This document shows, piece after piece, positions 53,741 to 62,573 of a DNA stretch of 64,000 nt. Every line of letters starts with the position of its first letter. Positions within the stretch are counted from its first letter, which is position 1. The notes under the pieces are model-generated. The model saw nothing but the letters and a program-made list of their open reading frames with translations, did no database searches and was not told the DNA's origin. The DNA is taken from contig OZ220680.1 in the NCBI GenBank assembly GCA_965116345.1, positions 3,782,001 through 3,846,000 of the forward strand, written 5' to 3'. The DNA comes from VXYL01 sp965116345. Lineage in GTDB: Bacteria; Pseudomonadota; Gammaproteobacteria; Pseudomonadales; Azotimanducaceae. The translations under genes and the position numbers were made by a program.

Positions 53741-55174
53741 ATGGAAAACAGCCCGTCCCCATCGCCCTCCCAACGATCCGCGCGACCGCCCGCGTCGGGC
53801 GTGATCGCCCTCGTGGGACGGCCGAACGTCGGCAAGTCGACACTGTTCAATCGCCTCTGCCGGCGACGGGACGCGCTTGTCGCGGACCAACCCGGTCTGA
53901 CCCGCGATCGCCACTACGGACATGCGACGCTGGCCGAGCGGGTGGTGACACTGATCGACACCGGAGGCCTGATGGACGAGCGCGGCAGCGTCTTCGAGCA
54001 GATGGCGACCCAGGTGGACATCGCCCTCGCGGAGGCGGACTTGGCGGTGCTGGTGACCGATGCGCGGGATGGGCTGACCGAAGCGGATCGCGAGGTCGCC
54101 CGCCACCTGCGTCGCCAAGAGATGAGCGTGGTGGTCGCCGTCAACAAGGTCGACGGGGCTCCCGCCGACGTCGTGCATGAGTTCGCCGCGCTCGGCTTCG
54201 AGGAACCCCATGGCGTCTCCGCCGCTCACGGTCGCGGCGTTGCCGCCCTCGGCGAGGATTTGGTGGCGCGTCTGCCGGTGGCGGACGATGGTGCCGAGGA
54301 ACCGCCGGGTGTTCCCGTCGCCATCGTGGGCCGTCCCAATGTCGGCAAGTCGACCTTGGCGAACCGCCTAGTGGGTGCCGAACGCCAAGTAGTCCACGAT
54401 CGACCCGGCACGACGCGGGACGCGATCGACATTCCGTTCGGCAAGTATCTGCTGATCGACACCGCGGGGGTGCGGCGCAGGGGCAGGGTGGACGCCGGTC
54501 GGGGGGTTCAACGGGCCATCGAGAAGTTCTCCATCGTCAAGACCCTCGCGGCACTCGACCGGGCCGAGGTGGCGATCCTCGTGGTCGATGGCGACGAGGG
54601 CATCGTCGACCAGGATCTGCACATCCTCGAGTACGCCGTGGAATCCGGAGCAGGCGTGGTGCTGGCGGTCAACAAGTGGGACGCCGTTGACACCGCAGGG
54701 CGGCGGCGTGCCAGGCAAGTGGTGGAACGTCGCCTGTCGTTCGCGCCGTGGATACCCGTTCGCTACCTCTCGGGCATGACGGGCAGGGGAGTCAAGGCTC
54801 TGTTCGGCATCGTCGACGAGATTCATCGTGCCGGCGATTTCGACGTCGCGACCTCGGAGGTCAACCGCGTGCTCGCCGAAGCCGTCCGCGACCAACCCCC
54901 GCCGTCCGTCGGCGCCCGGCCGATCAAGCTCCGCTACGCACACAAGGGTGGTAGTCATCCCCCGTCCGTCGTCATCCACGGCACCCGCACACAAGCGCTG
55001 CCGGCGAGCTATCGGCGCTATCTCGCCAATCGCTTCCGCAACGAGTTCCAGTTGACCGGCGTGCCGGTCCGCATCGAGTTGCGAACCACCGAGAATCCCT
55101 TCGCCGGGCGCCGCAATCCACTCACCCGCCGCCAACGCAAACGCCGACAACGCGTGATCCGCCACACCTCTTGA
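53741..55174 (+). CDS. der: Ribosome-assembly GTPase Der (EngA)
   Basis: This 477-residue protein starts at ATG 53741; an in-frame TTG six codons earlier is less likely. Two tandem GTPase domains are evident, each with GRPNVGKST (G1), DTGG/DTAG (G3) and NKVD/NKWD (G4). The C-terminal KH-like domain ends in a basic tail (GRRNPLTRRQRKRRQR). It acts in maturation of the 50S subunit. The gene is followed by hairpins and a short duplication. Confidence 0.96.
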   Translation: MENSPSPSPSQRSARPPASGVIALVGRPNVGKSTLFNRLCRRRDALVADQPGLTRDRHYGHATLAERVVTLIDTGGLMDERGSVFEQMATQVDIALAEADLAVLVTDARDGLTEADREVARHLRRQEMSVVVAVNKVDGAPADVVHEFAALGFEEPHGVSAAHGRGVAALGEDLVARLPVADDGAEEPPGVPVAIVGRPNVGKSTLANRLVGAERQVVHDRPGTTRDAIDIPFGKYLLIDTAGVRRRGRVDAGRGVQRAIEKFSIVKTLAALDRAEVAILVVDGDEGIVDQDLHILEYAVESGAGVVLAVNKWDAVDTAGRRRARQVVERRLSFAPWIPVRYLSGMTGRGVKALFGIVDEIHRAGDFDVATSEVNRVLAEAVRDQPPPSVGARPIKLRYAHKGGSHPPSVVIHGTRTQALPASYRRYLANRFRNEFQLTGVPVRIELRTTENPFAGRRNPLTRRQRKRRQRVIRHTS

Positions 55175-55182
55175 ACCATCGT

Positions 55183-55265
55183 GAAGTTCGCGAAGCGAAA
55201 CTTCCAACGCGCCCGTTAGGGCGCGCCGATGCGGCCTGCTCTCTCCCGGTCGAACCACCATCCAA
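55183..55265. repeat. Duplicated 3' end of the binding-protein gene, distal copy with hairpin
   Basis: About 80 bases nearly identical to 55294-55377. Read leftwards it still encodes GWWFDRERAGRIGAP and a stop, against GWWFDAERAGRIGAP in the intact gene, and ends in a stem GAAGTT(T)CGC / GCGAAACTTC. It therefore looks like the remnant of a second binding-protein gene or a segmental duplication. The hairpin probably terminates der transcription. Confidence 0.7.
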
Positions 55266-55293
55266 CCCCTTGTCTCGCATGCCTGTGCGACGC

Positions 55294-55377
55294 GAAGTTT
55301 CGCGAAGCGAAACTTCCAACGCGCCCGTTAGGGCGCGCCGATGCGGCCCGCTCTCTCCGCGTCGAACCACCAGCCAT
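55294..55377. repeat. Duplicated 3' end of the binding-protein gene, proximal copy; GAAGTTTCGC hairpin
   Basis: It contains the true end of the gene at 55328 and a perfect 10-bp stem GAAGTTTCGC-GAA-GCGAAACTTC (55294-55316). A second GC-rich hairpin (GGCGCGCC / GGGCGCG) lies beside the stop. The 10-bp stem is well placed as a terminator for the leftward gene, but has no U-tract. Confidence 0.7.
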
Positions 55378-57157
55378 CCGGGAAGGGCGCGACGTACATC
55401 TTGTCGGGTTGGTCGGGTCGTCCGAACTTGTCCCAGTAGACGATCCGCGCGTCGTCGAGGACATCGAGGGGGAACTGGTAGTAGTGCCAAAGCAGTACGC
55501 GGTCGAGCGCGCGCAGGGCGCTGGCGAACGCATCAAGGTCCGTCGCACCCAAGGCCGCATCGACCAGCGCATCGACCGCGGGATGGTCGATGCCGGACGG
55601 ATTCCAGTAACGCGTCGAGGTGGAATGAAAATAGGGTCGTAGCTGCCAGGAAGGCGGCACCTCGACAAAACCTAGGAGGAGAAGCGCGTCGAAGTCGCCC
55701 TGACGGCGCAGATTGGTGAGGGCAACGATGTCGATCATCTTGATGTACGCCTGGACACCCAGCGAGGTGAGGGCGTGTACGTACGGCAGCATGGTGCGCA
55801 GGTTGGCTTGCGAGGCGCACAGAAACTCGATCGACAGGGGCTTGCCGGTCGTGTCCACCAGGACGTCGCCCTGCACGCGGTAACCGGCCTCGGTCAGCAG
55901 TTGCCGAGCCCTTGACAGACCTTGGCGGTCGGTGCCGATGCCGTCCGAACGGGCGAACGAGAAGACCCGGTTGAACACCGCCTCCGGCAAGCGCCCGCGA
56001 TAGGGTTCGAGCAGCGCAGTTTGCGCCGCGTCCGGCAGCCCCGAGGAAGCGAACATCGAGCCCGCGAAGAAGCTGTGGGCGCGTTGTCGTTCACCGCCGT
56101 GGAGGACACGGTTCTGCCATTCGAAGTCGAACGCGTGCGCCAGGGCTTCCCGGACAAGCGGATCATCAAACGGTTTTCGCTTCGTGTTGAGCACGATGCG
56201 GTGGCGGGCGCCACGCGTGGCGCCGGAGGCCAGGGTGCCTTTGCGCAGCAAGCCACGCTCGTGGGCGGGAACGTTGTATGAAGCCAGCCAATGGCGGGAG
56301 TCAGCCTCGTTCCAGACGTCGATCACCCCGGCACGCAGCGCCTCGCGGGCGACGACCGCGTCGAGATGGCGCGCGTAGCGAATCGTGTCGAAATTGAATC
56401 TGCCGCGATTGATCGGCAGGTCACGCCCCCAATAGTCGGGGACCCTGGTGTACACGAAGTCCCCACCCTGCGAGACCTCCGTCAGGCGATACGGGCCGCT
56501 CTGCAAGGGCGGCTCCCACGTCGGTTCGGTGACATCGCGGTTGTTCCAGTAATGCGCCGGAATCATGGGAATGAAGCCCAGGATATAGACCTGCTTGGCC
56601 ACATCGGAGTCGCCGTGGACAGTAACCGTCAGCGGGTCCGGCGCCTCGACGCCGGTGATCCATTCGAGAACCCCTCCCCATCCCGAGAACATGAAATCGT
56701 CGCGGAACGTGTCCAGCGAGAATTTGATATCCGTGGCGGTGATCGGCGTGCCATCGTGCCAGCGGGCCTCGGGTCGCAGTCGAAATACGATGCTTCGCCG
56801 ATCGGCGCTCAAGGCCATCGATTCGGCGAGGCTACCGTAGAAGCCGGCCAGTTCGTCTCCGGCACGCTCCAGCAGACGGTCGTACGAATGGAGGAATCCC
56901 GGCGGCTTGGACGTCGGCGTCGCGTTCACCTGTCCGTAGGTATAGGCCAGCGTCAGCGCACCCCCCTTCGGGGCATCGGGGTTGACGTAGTCGAAGTGCG
57001 CGAAATCCTGGCGGTATTTCAGGTCGTAGTGGGGAATCTGCGAAATTCCGTGACGGAACTCGAGGGCTTCGTAATCGACGACGGCTGCAGACGCCTGTTG
57101 TGCAAGCAGGGCCAGCAACCACAGGCCCGCAATCGCTGTGTAGGGGCGAGTCTGCAT
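55328..57157 (-). CDS. ABC-transporter substrate-binding protein, family 5 (YejA-like)
   Basis: The protein has 609 residues. The signal peptide is AIAGLWLLALLAQQASA. The mature start EFRHGISQIPHYDLKYRQDFAHFDYVNPDAPKGG is the YejA-type N-terminus of oligopeptide/microcin C binding proteins. RPEARWHDGTPITATDIKFSLDT is the SBP_bac_5 signature. YejA proteins deliver peptides to YejBEF. No permease or ATPase gene is nearby, so it is an orphan binding protein. It is flanked by the duplicated 3' end described separately. Confidence 0.88.
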   Translation of the reverse strand: MQTRPYTAIAGLWLLALLAQQASAAVVDYEALEFRHGISQIPHYDLKYRQDFAHFDYVNPDAPKGGALTLAYTYGQVNATPTSKPPGFLHSYDRLLERAGDELAGFYGSLAESMALSADRRSIVFRLRPEARWHDGTPITATDIKFSLDTFRDDFMFSGWGGVLEWITGVEAPDPLTVTVHGDSDVAKQVYILGFIPMIPAHYWNNRDVTEPTWEPPLQSGPYRLTEVSQGGDFVYTRVPDYWGRDLPINRGRFNFDTIRYARHLDAVVAREALRAGVIDVWNEADSRHWLASYNVPAHERGLLRKGTLASGATRGARHRIVLNTKRKPFDDPLVREALAHAFDFEWQNRVLHGGERQRAHSFFAGSMFASSGLPDAAQTALLEPYRGRLPEAVFNRVFSFARSDGIGTDRQGLSRARQLLTEAGYRVQGDVLVDTTGKPLSIEFLCASQANLRTMLPYVHALTSLGVQAYIKMIDIVALTNLRRQGDFDALLLLGFVEVPPSWQLRPYFHSTSTRYWNPSGIDHPAVDALVDAALGATDLDAFASALRALDRVLLWHYYQFPLDVLDDARIVYWDKFGRPDQPDKMYVAPFPDGWWFDAERAGRIGAP

Positions 57158-57215
57158 GGCGACGGTTTCCCGAGACGGGCGGCCGCAACGCGCCCTCCAG
57201 GGCGCGCGTTCGAGC

Positions 57216-59030
57216 CTACGGGGTATACCAGATCGGCGAGGAATAGGCGCGTTCCTGGATGGCCGCCGGTGGGGTCTGCTGGATTTCCTCAAGGTTGTAG
57301 AACTTCGCATCGTAGGTGGTCCAGCGTGGTGTCGGGATCTGGATTGCTCGAACGTAGTAGAACGCGGCATCCTCTGGATTGAATGCCGGGTCGGTCCAGG
57401 CGGTTGCCAACGAGGGAGCGCCGATGGCGTTGAGATAGTTTGCCGTCTCCAAGTCCACGGTGGAGCCAACGGCGGGAAGCTTGCCATCTTCGCCGATCAT
57501 GCGATCCCCCGACCAGACCAGGTCGTAGACGCGCTCGTGCAGTTGGCCCTCGGCATCTCGCCATCCCTTGATGATCTGGACGCGATCCAGGTTCGCGCCG
57601 TCCGGATCCTTGACCGCGCTTACCAGGAAACTGGGCGCCTGGGTTCCCGTGGGTTGGACCAGATCGCCCCCCATGGGAACCCCCTTGCGGTAGCCGATTG
57701 CGGCGAGGTTCGGACTTAGCGCGTCCTCTTCGACGTAGCCCCACCCGCCGAAAAACCGCAGCGTGATGCGTGGCCCTGTGGTCGCGTAGACCTCGCGCCG
57801 CTTCAAAGCGGCAAAGATGGCATCGCGGGTGTTCTCTCTCGCCCAGACCGCGGCATACCCGGAGGAGGAATACTGCGCCTGGGTCCTGGCGCGATAGGGG
57901 TTGGGTTCACTGAAACCCATCTTGCCCCAGAAGTTGTCCTCGGCGGCGGTGGCCAGCCCGGTATGGGAGTCGGTGGACCCGATCATCCCGAATTTGTAGG
58001 GATTCACCCCGAGTTCGGCACCTAAGGCGAGACCCGTCTGCAGTGCGCTGCGCGCGTAGGACTGCCTTGCCTCGCCCTCCGTCTGCGGGCCCGAGCGAAT
58101 GTTCCAGGTCTCGTGGTCGGCGAACTCGTCCTGGGGCGAAATAGAGGGAAGGGTCTCGCTGTCACCCTTGATCTGGGTCACTTCGACGATGGGCTCGATG
58201 GATGACCGGATCCTGGCGTATTCGCTACTCAGCGGCTTGCCCTCGAAGGTGACGGTTTTGAACATGTTGCCGCGGCTGAGATTGCTGTTGTGGGGAATGG
58301 AGATGACATCGCTGCCGGTCGCCTCCCGGTAGCTCTCCAGGTAGTCCCAAAGGTCCTCCGGGTTCTTGCTGTCATGGGAGGAGAAGGGTCGCGCCTCGGA
58401 GGTGTGTTCCGGTCCCCCGGAGAACATCACGTTCCGGTGCAGCGAGGCGGTGGTGTATTCATAGCCGACGAAGGTGGTGAACCGGCCGGGATCATTGTGC
58501 CGCTCGGCGGCTTCGATGACCCCCTTCCACACGTCTCGGATGAAGTCGTCGTCGAGGCCGTAGTCACGGCCCATGGCCTGTTTGGCATTGCCGAGCGCGC
58601 TGGCCCCGGCTTCATATTCGTCAAGGCTCTTCGCCCGCAGGACATCCGGTAGCGCGGGCGTGGCGGCGAGCAACTCGAAGATGCGCGCTCCGTCGGGGGA
58701 TCGCAGCAAACCGGCATCGCCGGCGACGAGCCTCGGCAGGACACCGAGGTTCTCGGCGTGATCGGAAACCATCAGGAAGTCGAGGGGCCGACGCAGTCGC
58801 ACCTCCTCGCCGCCCGCGGCACGAACGGTCTCGCCCTTGGCGAAACGATAGGCCACATCGGGCGTGGTCAACGTGCCAAGGGGAAACGCGTCGGCCGACA
58901 GGTAGGTATGCAGGTGGGTGTCGCCCCAAAGGACTTCATCCGGGTAGTCGAGTCTTGCTGCGGGGGAGTAAGGCTCCGCGGCACTCGCGCCCGCCACAAG
59001 TGTCGAGACTAGAACCAGGATGGAACGCAT
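57216..59030 (-). CDS. DUF3604 family secreted protein, paralogue 2
   Basis: The protein has 604 residues, starting at an ATG with GGAGG seven bases upstream. The signal peptide is SILVLVSTLVAGASA. The same motif series as paralogue 1 is present: LWGDTHLHTYLSADAF, DFLMVSDHAENLG, FVGYEYTT, SLHRNVMFSGG, IPHNSNLSRG, FGMIGSTDSHTG, RITLRFFGGW and the C-terminal YSSPIWYTP. Identity with the first copy is high across the whole length, so the two arose by duplication. It sits beside a divergent sulfatase gene. Catalytic function is not established for the family. Confidence 0.88.
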   Translation of the reverse strand: MRSILVLVSTLVAGASAAEPYSPAARLDYPDEVLWGDTHLHTYLSADAFPLGTLTTPDVAYRFAKGETVRAAGGEEVRLRRPLDFLMVSDHAENLGVLPRLVAGDAGLLRSPDGARIFELLAATPALPDVLRAKSLDEYEAGASALGNAKQAMGRDYGLDDDFIRDVWKGVIEAAERHNDPGRFTTFVGYEYTTASLHRNVMFSGGPEHTSEARPFSSHDSKNPEDLWDYLESYREATGSDVISIPHNSNLSRGNMFKTVTFEGKPLSSEYARIRSSIEPIVEVTQIKGDSETLPSISPQDEFADHETWNIRSGPQTEGEARQSYARSALQTGLALGAELGVNPYKFGMIGSTDSHTGLATAAEDNFWGKMGFSEPNPYRARTQAQYSSSGYAAVWARENTRDAIFAALKRREVYATTGPRITLRFFGGWGYVEEDALSPNLAAIGYRKGVPMGGDLVQPTGTQAPSFLVSAVKDPDGANLDRVQIIKGWRDAEGQLHERVYDLVWSGDRMIGEDGKLPAVGSTVDLETANYLNAIGAPSLATAWTDPAFNPEDAAFYYVRAIQIPTPRWTTYDAKFYNLEEIQQTPPAAIQERAYSSPIWYTP

Positions 59031-59206
59031 TGTCCGCCTCCGTCGATTTGACGAGCCTACCGCGAAAAGGCTTCTGCATGCAGGCTGCATACGCCTCTCG
59101 GGGTGTCGATAGGCTGTCTCGGTAAGGTACGTCGCGCCCGCCAGGGCGCGGTAGCCCCTATGATTCACCACAGATTCGTAGGGATGTTGAATCAGATGAA
59201 GACTTG

Positions 59207-60652
59207 ATGGACATAACTGGTGTTGAATCAATGTCCACGAAGCACGGATCTCCTTTGAACCCTGATATGGCACCGAATATCGTTCTGTTCATGACCGACC
59301 AGCTGAGACGCGATGCGTTGGGCTGTTACGGAAACGAAATCTGCAAGACGCCGAACCTGGACGCGCTCGCCGACGGGGGCACGCGATTCGACCAGGCGTA
59401 CACGGTGAGTCCCGTGTGCTCGCCTTCGCGTGCTTCCCTGATGTCGGGGCTCTATCCACACAACCACGGGGTGATGATCAACACCCATATCGCACCCGCC
59501 TGGTGCCGTGGGCTGTCCACCGATACTCCCACTTTCAGTAGCCGCTTGAAGGCCGCGGGCTACGTGCTGGACTACGCGGGCAAGTGGCATGTCCACCAGG
59601 ATCTGGGGCCGATGGAATTCGGTTTCGACCGGCACAGGGTAGGGCGTCCGGCCAGAGGCTCCGTTCCTGGTGAAGGAACGTTCATTGAGTTCCCCGGAAT
59701 GGATTTCATGGTCGCCGGCACGAACCCCCATCCCAAGGAAAAGGGCAATACGTGGCAGCTGACCGACATTGGCCTTGAATTGCTGCGCGAGAGGGCGGCA
59801 GGCGACCGGCCGTTCTTCCTGCGCATCGATGGCATCGCACCTCATTTCCCGAATATCGTCCCGGAACCCTATGCCTCCATGTACGACCCGGAGTTAATCC
59901 CGCCGTGGCCGAATTTCGATGAGACCTTCGAAGGCAAACCGGCGGCACACCTGCGCAAGCACCAGGAGTGGCATCTCGAGGACAAGGACTGGTCCTGGTG
60001 GCAAAGGGTCGTTGCCAAGTACTACGGCGATGTCACCTTGATCGACGACTGCGTCGGGCGGGTGCGGGACGCGATCCGCGAGTGCGGCATCGAGGACAAC
60101 ACGATATTCCTGTTTTCAACGGACCACGGGGACGCGACGGGCAGTCACAAGCATTTCGAGAAGTCCGGCACGATGTACGACGAGATTTTCCGCATACCGC
60201 TGCTGGCGAAAGTCCCCGGAACCGAGCCTCGACGCGTACCGGAGTTCGTTCGCTTGATGGATCTGATGCCGACCTTCATCGAGTGGGGAGGGGGCGAGGC
60301 CCCGGGCGATCTGGACGCCAGGAGCCTGGTGCCCTTGGTCGATGGCGAGGCACCCGCCGACTGGCCGGACAGCGTCTATTGCGAGAGCCATGGCGAGGTC
60401 TGGGGCTACAGCACTCAGCGAATGGTCCGCACACAACGCTGGAAGTACGTCTACATACCCCATGATCTCGACGAACTCTATGACCTTCAGGCGGATCCGG
60501 CGGAGATGAAAAACCTTATCGACGATCCGCAACATGAGGCTGTCGTCAGCGAAATGAAGGCGCGTCTTCTTGGCTGGAACGACGCGACCAACGACATGTT
60601 CCAGTGGAATTGGGTTCGGTGGAACTTCCCGGAACCCATAAGTCCTTTCTAG
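59207..60652 (+). CDS. Type I sulfatase (formylglycine-dependent)
   Basis: This protein has about 481 residues from ATG 59207 (ATG 59231 also possible). VCSPSRASLMSG holds the CxPSR motif in which Cys is converted to formylglycine by known maturases. Other signatures are NIVLFMTDQLRRDALGCYG (metal site, with TDQ in place of the usual DD), YAGKWH and LFSTDHGDATGSHKHFEKSGTMYDE. There is no signal peptide, so it is probably cytoplasmic, which would favour a small, imported sulfate ester. Its end overlaps the convergent dioxygenase gene by 4 bases. Confidence 0.9.
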   Translation: MDITGVESMSTKHGSPLNPDMAPNIVLFMTDQLRRDALGCYGNEICKTPNLDALADGGTRFDQAYTVSPVCSPSRASLMSGLYPHNHGVMINTHIAPAWCRGLSTDTPTFSSRLKAAGYVLDYAGKWHVHQDLGPMEFGFDRHRVGRPARGSVPGEGTFIEFPGMDFMVAGTNPHPKEKGNTWQLTDIGLELLRERAAGDRPFFLRIDGIAPHFPNIVPEPYASMYDPELIPPWPNFDETFEGKPAAHLRKHQEWHLEDKDWSWWQRVVAKYYGDVTLIDDCVGRVRDAIRECGIEDNTIFLFSTDHGDATGSHKHFEKSGTMYDEIFRIPLLAKVPGTEPRRVPEFVRLMDLMPTFIEWGGGEAPGDLDARSLVPLVDGEAPADWPDSVYCESHGEVWGYSTQRMVRTQRWKYVYIPHDLDELYDLQADPAEMKNLIDDPQHEAVVSEMKARLLGWNDATNDMFQWNWVRWNFPEPISPF

Positions 60653-61566
60653 GGAAGGTCTTCTGCCGCCTGTCCTTCTACCGCCGCCAGCTTTTCACGC
60701 AGTCGCTGCAGTTCGGCGTGGTCTGCCTGGAGCTTCTCCCAAATCTCGCGGCTGTACTCGTTGGGGCCACCAAAGGCGCTCGGCGGCATGAGCATGGCGC
60801 GTTGCCCGTCGCTGAGCTGATCGTAGAGGTCGGCGTTGTAGTAGCAGGGGTTCCAAGCCACCGCGTGCGGGCAGTACTTGTAGAAGATCGTGCGTCGCTC
60901 GCCATCCCCCTGCCAAGGCACCGTGCCGTGGACGCAGGCCTCCGTGAAGATGATCGCGTCACCCGACTGGGCCGCCACGCGTTGCACGCAATCGGGCATC
61001 TCGTCCTGGGTATTGCTGATCTTCCAATCTGGCGGTAGTTGGAAGTTCACCTTGTGGCTGCCGGGCACGCAGGCGAAGCCGCCGTTGTCCGGCGGTACCG
61101 TGTCCAGTTCGAAACCGACCGCGACCAGGCCGTTGTAGAACTTGCCGTTGTTGTAGCGGTAGAAGCACTGCCCGCCGTCGGTCGGGCCGACCAGGTCGGT
61201 CGCGCCACCCGCCCCCTGACCGCCACCGTGCAGGTAGAGCCTGGTGGAGGTGGCGGCGTTGTCGATCTTGATGTAGTCGTGGTCCAGGCGATAGTCCGGA
61301 CCGAGCAAAGCCGTCAGGTAGGGCGCGATGCTGGGCAGATCGATCAAGTCGACATAGGTGCCGCCCCACTCGAGCAGCGAGGGCGCCAACCAAGTCGTGC
61401 GAGCCCCTCCGGGATACCGGCTCCGATTGGACTCGGGCGGCCGTTCGTCCTCCGACCGGTGTTGCTCCAGGCGCTCGGCCAGGTCGGCGACCTGGGCTGG
61501 CGACAACGCATTCTTGACGACGAGGTAGCCGCGAAGGTCAAACAGGTATTTCTCTTGCTCGTTCAT
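60649..61566 (-). CDS. Phytanoyl-CoA dioxygenase (PhyH)-family oxygenase 2
   Basis: This 305-residue protein starts at an ATG with AGGTGG upstream. Signatures are LFDLRGYLVVKNALSPAQVADLAERL, DYIKIDNAATSTRLYLHGGG (first His ligand), DNGGFACVPGSHK and the distal ligand region SGDAIIFTEACVHGTVPW with RRTIFYKYCPH. The HxD motif is replaced by HGGG, so the carboxylate ligand must come from elsewhere or be lost. It is distantly related to the dioxygenase at 16540. Clustering with the sulfatase and DUF3604 gene suggests shared catabolism (inference). Confidence 0.85.
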   Translation of the reverse strand: MNEQEKYLFDLRGYLVVKNALSPAQVADLAERLEQHRSEDERPPESNRSRYPGGARTTWLAPSLLEWGGTYVDLIDLPSIAPYLTALLGPDYRLDHDYIKIDNAATSTRLYLHGGGQGAGGATDLVGPTDGGQCFYRYNNGKFYNGLVAVGFELDTVPPDNGGFACVPGSHKVNFQLPPDWKISNTQDEMPDCVQRVAAQSGDAIIFTEACVHGTVPWQGDGERRTIFYKYCPHAVAWNPCYYNADLYDQLSDGQRAMLMPPSAFGGPNEYSREIWEKLQADHAELQRLREKLAAVEGQAAEDLP

Positions 61567-61775
61567 TAACCACCTGCGGACCACGCCGCCAGCCGCAGCA
61601 TAGGAGATGAATTCAACTTGCTGTTTTCATGTCGTGTTTTTTTGGCCGCGACACCAATGTCGCGACGTTCTGGTTGCAGCCATTGTAACGAATTGCAACT
61701 TTCCTAAGTTGCCCACGTTGCGTTGCATGTTGCACACAGTTTGCAGGTGGACTGCGGCCATGACACCATCGAGCC

Positions 61776-62390
61776 ATGAGCAAGGCCACCGCCACCTCAC
61801 AGCAGGCAGCCGATGCCATCCTGCTCGCCGCACGTCCCCCACAGGGCTGCTGGAGCGAGCACGACTACCTCTGGCTCACCGATCGGTGCAACCGCCTGGT
61901 CGAGTTCGCGGACGGTTGCATCGAGAAGCTTCCGTTGCCCACCGACTCCCACCAGTCCATTCTGTTGTTCCTATACCGCTTGTTCGACCAACAGGTTCGG
62001 GTCGAAGGTGGCGTAGCACTCGTCGCACCACTGCGCCTCCGCATCCGCGAGGGCCGCTTCCGCGAGCCCGATCTCATGCTGCTTCGAGCCGCCTCTGACC
62101 CCCGCCGCCATGATCGCTACTGGTTGGGCGCTGATCTGGTCGCCGAAGTCGTCAGCCCCGACGATCCCGATCGCGATTGCGGCGAGAAGCGCTCGGACTA
62201 CGCCGAGGCAGGCATACCCGAGTATTGGATCGCGGACCCGCGCGACCGTGCGATCACCGTCCTGACGCTCGCGCGGGACAGATACGTCAACCACGGCCGG
62301 TTTCGGCCGGGCGAGCTAGCGAAATCCGCGATCCTCGACGGGTTCGAGGTTGACGTGGCTGCTGTCTTCGCGGTTGCCGAGACCCCCTGA
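61776..62390 (+). CDS. Uma2-family (DUF820) PD-(D/E)xK-fold protein
   Basis: The protein has 204 residues. WSEHDYLWLTDRCNRLVEFADGCIEKLP opens the family domain; REPDLMLL and DLVAEVVSPDDPDRDCGEKRSDYAEAGIPEYWIADP carry the acidic and Lys residues of the restriction-like core (D...E...K). Uma2 proteins are abundant in cyanobacteria and scattered elsewhere; their role is unknown. It has its own upstream spacer, and no partner is evident. Confidence 0.85.
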   Translation: MSKATATSQQAADAILLAARPPQGCWSEHDYLWLTDRCNRLVEFADGCIEKLPLPTDSHQSILLFLYRLFDQQVRVEGGVALVAPLRLRIREGRFREPDLMLLRAASDPRRHDRYWLGADLVAEVVSPDDPDRDCGEKRSDYAEAGIPEYWIADPRDRAITVLTLARDRYVNHGRFRPGELAKSAILDGFEVDVAAVFAVAETP

Positions 62391-62573
62391 CCCGGGCCAC
62401 CGCCGAGGATCGGGGTCCGTCGGAGGTCGCGTCGGGAGTGACACCGTCGGCGTAGGGGGTCGGGAAAGACCACGCTGTGCGACTGCGGCGGTTGGGCCGG
62501 GTGACGTTAAGATGGTCGCACCCGGGACCGTTGAACGACGGTTCCTTCGACGAAGCAAAATGCGAGAGAAGAG

